Both the position numbers and the translations under genes were made by a program. Source: RSA11 sp036564135 (GTDB lineage Bacteria; Actinomycetota; Thermoleophilia; Solirubrobacterales; 70-9). Taken from it: a DNA stretch of 7,550 bases. Positions within the stretch are counted from its first letter, which is position 1. Every line of letters begins with the position of its first letter. Below are positions 5,835 to 7,550 of this stretch, in pieces. The notes under the pieces were generated by a model that saw only the letters and a program-made list of their open reading frames with translations, was not told the origin of the DNA and ran no database searches. The stretch lies in assembly GCA_036564135.1 (NCBI GenBank), contig DATCLC010000046.1:1-7550 (forward strand), given 5' to 3'.

Positions 5835-5860
5835 TTCCTGGCTGGCATCGCCCGGCACGT

Positions 5861-5933
5861 GGGGCTATAGCTCAGTTGGAAGAGCGCCTGGATCGCACCC
5901 AGGAGGTCGCCGGTTCGAGTCCGGCTAGCTCCA
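5861..5933 (+). tRNA. tRNA-Ala (anticodon CGC)
   Basis: A complete 73-nt cloverleaf: acceptor GGGGCTA with TAGCTCC plus A, D arm GCTC-AGTTGGAA-GAGC, anticodon stem CCTGG/CCAGG around ATCGCAC, variable region AGGTC, and T arm GCCGG-TTCGAGT-CCGGC. The anticodon CGC reads the codon GCG, which is frequent in these genes. The G3-U70 Ala identity pair is present. CCA is not encoded; the genome continues TCG. Compared with the UGC isoacceptor at 1373-1445, the 6-67 pair changed from C-G to U-A, keeping pairing. Confidence 0.97.
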
Positions 5934-5940
5934 TCGCAGG

Positions 5941-5964
5941 GACCCCCGCCGCGCGGCGGGGGTC
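5941..5964 (+). terminator. Terminator hairpin of tRNA-Ala(CGC)
   Basis: GACCCCCGCC, GCGC, GGCGGGGGTC: a perfect 10-bp stem starting 7 bp after the tRNA 3' end and followed by TCGTCGTCT, a T-enriched but not continuous tract. This is the strongest terminator-like structure in the window. Confidence 0.8.
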
Positions 5965-5993
5965 TCGTCGTCTCCGGGGAGCGTGCGCGACGA

Positions 5994-6021
5994 TGTCGAG
6001 ATCAGCCCCGCGGCTCCGCTC
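5994..6021 (+). promoter_or_regulatory. Candidate ECF42-dependent promoter of the DGPF-sigma operon
   Basis: TGTCGA (5994-5999) equals the -35 element I recall for ECF42 sigma factors. About 17 bp later CGCTC (6017-6021) is a partial match to the CG(A/T)C-type -10 element. Start of transcription would be near 6028, giving a leader of about 45 nt to the ATG. The -10 match is imperfect, so this is a candidate only. Confidence 0.4.
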
Positions 6022-6060
6022 ACCCAGCGAAGGGCCGCGACCGGCGCGGCCCACGAGACC

Positions 6061-6066
6061 AGGAGG
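6061..6066 (+). promoter_or_regulatory. Ribosome binding site of the DGPF-family gene
   Basis: AGGAGG lies 6 bp before ATG 6073. It decides this start over the in-frame GTG at 5983, which has no SD and would place TGTCGA inside the coding region. Confidence 0.8.
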
Positions 6067-6072
6067 CCAACG

Positions 6073-6489
6073 ATGCCCAAGTACCTGCTACTGAAGCGCT
6101 ACCGCGGCGGCCCCGAGCCGCACCGCCCGTTCCCGCCCATGGATCAGTGGGACCCCAAGGACGTCGAGGCGCACCTCGCGTTTCTGCGCCAGGTCGCCGA
6201 GACGCTCACCGAGAGCGGCGAGTACGTCGATGGGCAGGCGCTCACGCCGTCGAGCTCGTTCGTTCGCTACGGCGGCCCCGACGCGGCCCCCGTGACGACC
6301 GATGGCCCGCACCCCGAGACGAGCGATTTGATCGCCGGCTGGATGATGGTCGACGTCGATTCGTACGAGCGCGCGGCCGAGATCGCCGCGTACATCTCCT
6401 CGGAGCCCGGGCCCGGCGGCGAGCCGCTCCACGAGTGGATCGAGGTCCGCGAGGTGATGGAGCCCGGCGCGCCGATCGAGGGCGCGTGA
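6073..6489 (+). CDS. DGPF/YCII-related family protein associated with ECF42 sigma factor
   Basis: This 138-aa soluble protein of the YCII-like (DGPF) fold begins MPKYLLLKRY, the usual first strand. The middle contains VTTDGPHPETSD (DGPH at 77-80), where the family name motif is DGPF followed by xE(T/S)KE; here Phe is replaced by His and Lys-Glu by Ser-Asp. The second half, LIAGWMMVDVDSYERAAEIA followed by an IEVREVME end, matches the family, where related genes usually read G(F/Y)xxxxxxSxxEAxxxA...VEVRP. Members are small, probably dimeric proteins of unknown biochemical role, found repeatedly beside ECF42 sigma factors in actinobacteria. The gene overlaps the sigma factor start by 4 bp (GTGA), so the two are translationally coupled. 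It may be a target or effector of the regulon; an anti-sigma role is not established for the family. Confidence 0.85.
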   Translation: MPKYLLLKRYRGGPEPHRPFPPMDQWDPKDVEAHLAFLRQVAETLTESGEYVDGQALTPSSSFVRYGGPDAAPVTTDGPHPETSDLIAGWMMVDVDSYERAAEIAAYISSEPGPGGEPLHEWIEVREVMEPGAPIEGA

Positions 6490-7550
6490 GCCTCAAGCCC
6501 GCAAGCGACGCATTGGACGAGGGCGCCCTGCGCGCCCTCGTCCCGCGCGTGCTCGCGGCGCTCGTGCGCTCGGGCGAGGACTTCGACGCCGCCGAGGACG
6601 CCCTCCAGGAGGCGCTGATCGAGGCGCTGCGCACCTGGCCCGAGCATCCCCCGCGCGACCCACGGGCCTGGCTCGCGGCGGTCGCGCGGCGGCGGCTCGT
6701 CGACGCCCGGCGCAGCGAGGCGGCGCGGCGCCGGCGCGAGGAGGAGGCGCCCGCGGATCCCGCACCCGTACCCGGCGCGCAGCCGGCGGGCGACGACACC
6801 CTCTTCCTCCTGTTCCTCTGCTGCCACCCCGAGCTCTCCCCCGCCTCGCAGGTGGCGCTCACGCTGCGCGCGGTCGGCGGCCTGACGACGCGCGAGATCG
6901 CCGACGCCTTCTACGTCCCGGAGGCGACGATGGCGCAGCGCATCAGCCGGGCGAAGCGGGCGCTGCGCGGACAGCGCTTCGAGCGGCCCGGCGACCTCGC
7001 CGTCGTGCTGCGCGTGCTGTACCTGATCTACGCCGCGGGGCACGCCGACCGCGTGGAGCTCACCGAGGAGGCGATCCGCCTCGCCCGCCAGCTCACGCTC
7101 GCGACCGACGAGCCCGAGGCGCGCGGGCTGCTCGCGCTCATGCTCCTGAACCACGCCCGCCTGCCCGCGCGCTACGACGACGCGGGGCGGATCGTCCCGC
7201 TCGACCGCCAGGACCGCAGCCTCTGGGACGAGCGGGAGATCGCCGAGGGCGTGCGCGTCCTGCAGTCGGCGCTCGCCGTGCAGACGGACGAGCGGCCCCC
7301 GGGCCGCTACCAGATCGAAGCGGCGATCGCCGCCCTGCACGCCGATGCGCCCCGCGCCGACGAGACCGACTGGCCCCAGATCCTCTGCTGGTACGACGAG
7401 CTCGTCGCCCTCAGCGCCGACCCGGTCCGCGAGGACCCGGCCGCGGTCCTCGGCCGGGCCATCGCCGTCGGCCACGCGCTCGGCCCCGCGGCGGGGCTGC
7501 GCGAGACCGGGCGGCTCCGTGACGTGCTCGGCGAGCGCCACCGCTGGCAC
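6486..7550 (+). CDS. ECF42-type RNA polymerase sigma factor with long C-terminal domain, 3' truncated by window
   Basis: The frame opens with GTG 6486, overlapping the upstream TGA, and stays open for 355 codons to the window edge. Sigma region 2 covers about residues 18-80 (EDALQEALIEALRTWPEHPPRDPRAWL..., RRRLVDARR). After an Arg/Glu/Pro linker, region 4 spans about 104-160 with DDTLFLLFLCCHPELSP and the helix-turn-helix LTTREIADAFYVPEATMAQRISRAKR. This CCHPxLSP/TMAQRxxRAK signature is typical of ECF42. From about 170 on, a helical C-terminal domain (TPR-like in the family) contains TDEPEARGLLALMLL, LDRQDRSLWD, YQIEAAIAALHA and TDWPQILCWYDELVAL. Family members are usually about 400 aa, so some tens of residues are missing. 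The segments that usually read LxFNEGY and NPVVALNRAVAV are here LIYAAGH and DPAAVLGRAIAV. No classical anti-sigma gene is adjacent. Only a weak GAGGG precedes the GTG, consistent with coupling to the DGPF gene. Confidence 0.9.
   Translation, partial: MSLKPASDALDEGALRALVPRVLAALVRSGEDFDAAEDALQEALIEALRTWPEHPPRDPRAWLAAVARRRLVDARRSEAARRRREEEAPADPAPVPGAQPAGDDTLFLLFLCCHPELSPASQVALTLRAVGGLTTREIADAFYVPEATMAQRISRAKRALRGQRFERPGDLAVVLRVLYLIYAAGHADRVELTEEAIRLARQLTLATDEPEARGLLALMLLNHARLPARYDDAGRIVPLDRQDRSLWDEREIAEGVRVLQSALAVQTDERPPGRYQIEAAIAALHADAPRADETDWPQILCWYDELVALSADPVREDPAAVLGRAIAVGHALGPAAGLRETGRLRDVLGERHRWH

Noticed and set aside
5748..5858. 37-residue N-terminal extension of the diguanylate cyclase from ATG 5858
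   Set aside because: It overlaps the tRNA promoter, has no SD, and is not signal-like. The short form begins right at the first membrane segment.
1373..5933. tRNA genes as integration sites of a mobile element bounded by the two tRNA-Ala genes
   Set aside because: The tRNAs are in opposite orientation, their 3' ends are not duplicated elsewhere in the window, and the genes between are housekeeping-like with no integrase.
6267..7550. 427-aa open frame antisense to the DGPF and sigma-factor genes
   Set aside because: The plus strand carries clear ECF42 and DGPF signatures. The antisense frame spans both genes, as a codon-bias shadow would.

Overview
This is a high-GC window with G/C-rich third codon positions, SD-type and apparently leaderless starts, and TANNNT-type -10 boxes. 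All of that fits an actinobacterium. Three things point, from memory and unverified, to the class Thermoleophilia (Solirubrobacterales and relatives): a lineage-type protein starting MGILDD and ending in a W-F-E-Q ... D-F-D-F tail, a pair of GATC-bounded palindromic intergenic repeats, and the MSFRxRL-type start of the diguanylate cyclase. No phage, IS or integrase gene is visible, so it reads as chromosomal core/near-core sequence.

Layout. 1-405 (+): the 3' end of a rhomboid-type membrane protease, followed directly (TAGATG) by a 63-aa two-helix membrane protein. 406-519: a convergent gap almost filled by two copies of a 39-bp imperfect palindrome. 520-1445 (-): a tRNA-Ala(UGC) gene followed, 43 bp downstream, by an exported serine hydrolase of the class A beta-lactamase fold. 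1446-2923 (+): divergent gap, then a glutamate dehydrogenase with a long charged N-terminal extension. 2949-3755 (-): a very acidic, mostly disordered protein with conserved-looking ends. 3837-5747 (-): a membrane-bound sensor diguanylate cyclase (TM, extracytoplasmic region, TM, HAMP, GAF, GGEEF with an intact RxxD inhibitory site). 5861-5964 (+): tRNA-Ala(CGC) with its own promoter and terminator hairpin. 6073-7550 (+): a DGPF/YCII-family protein translationally coupled to an ECF sigma factor of the ECF42 type, which runs off the window.

How the genes relate. Most are independent transcription units. The clear functional unit is the DGPF-ECF42 pair, a known association in which an ECF sigma factor with a long C-terminal helical domain sits beside DGPF-family genes instead of a classical anti-sigma factor. 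A TGTCGA element upstream of the DGPF gene matches the ECF42 -35 motif I remember, which suggests autoregulation. Both proteins differ from the usual family signatures at conspicuous positions.

I did not find an obviously new multi-gene system. The items most worth checking are the palindromic repeat pair, the divergent ECF42-DGPF pair with its candidate promoter, and the acidic protein of unknown function.
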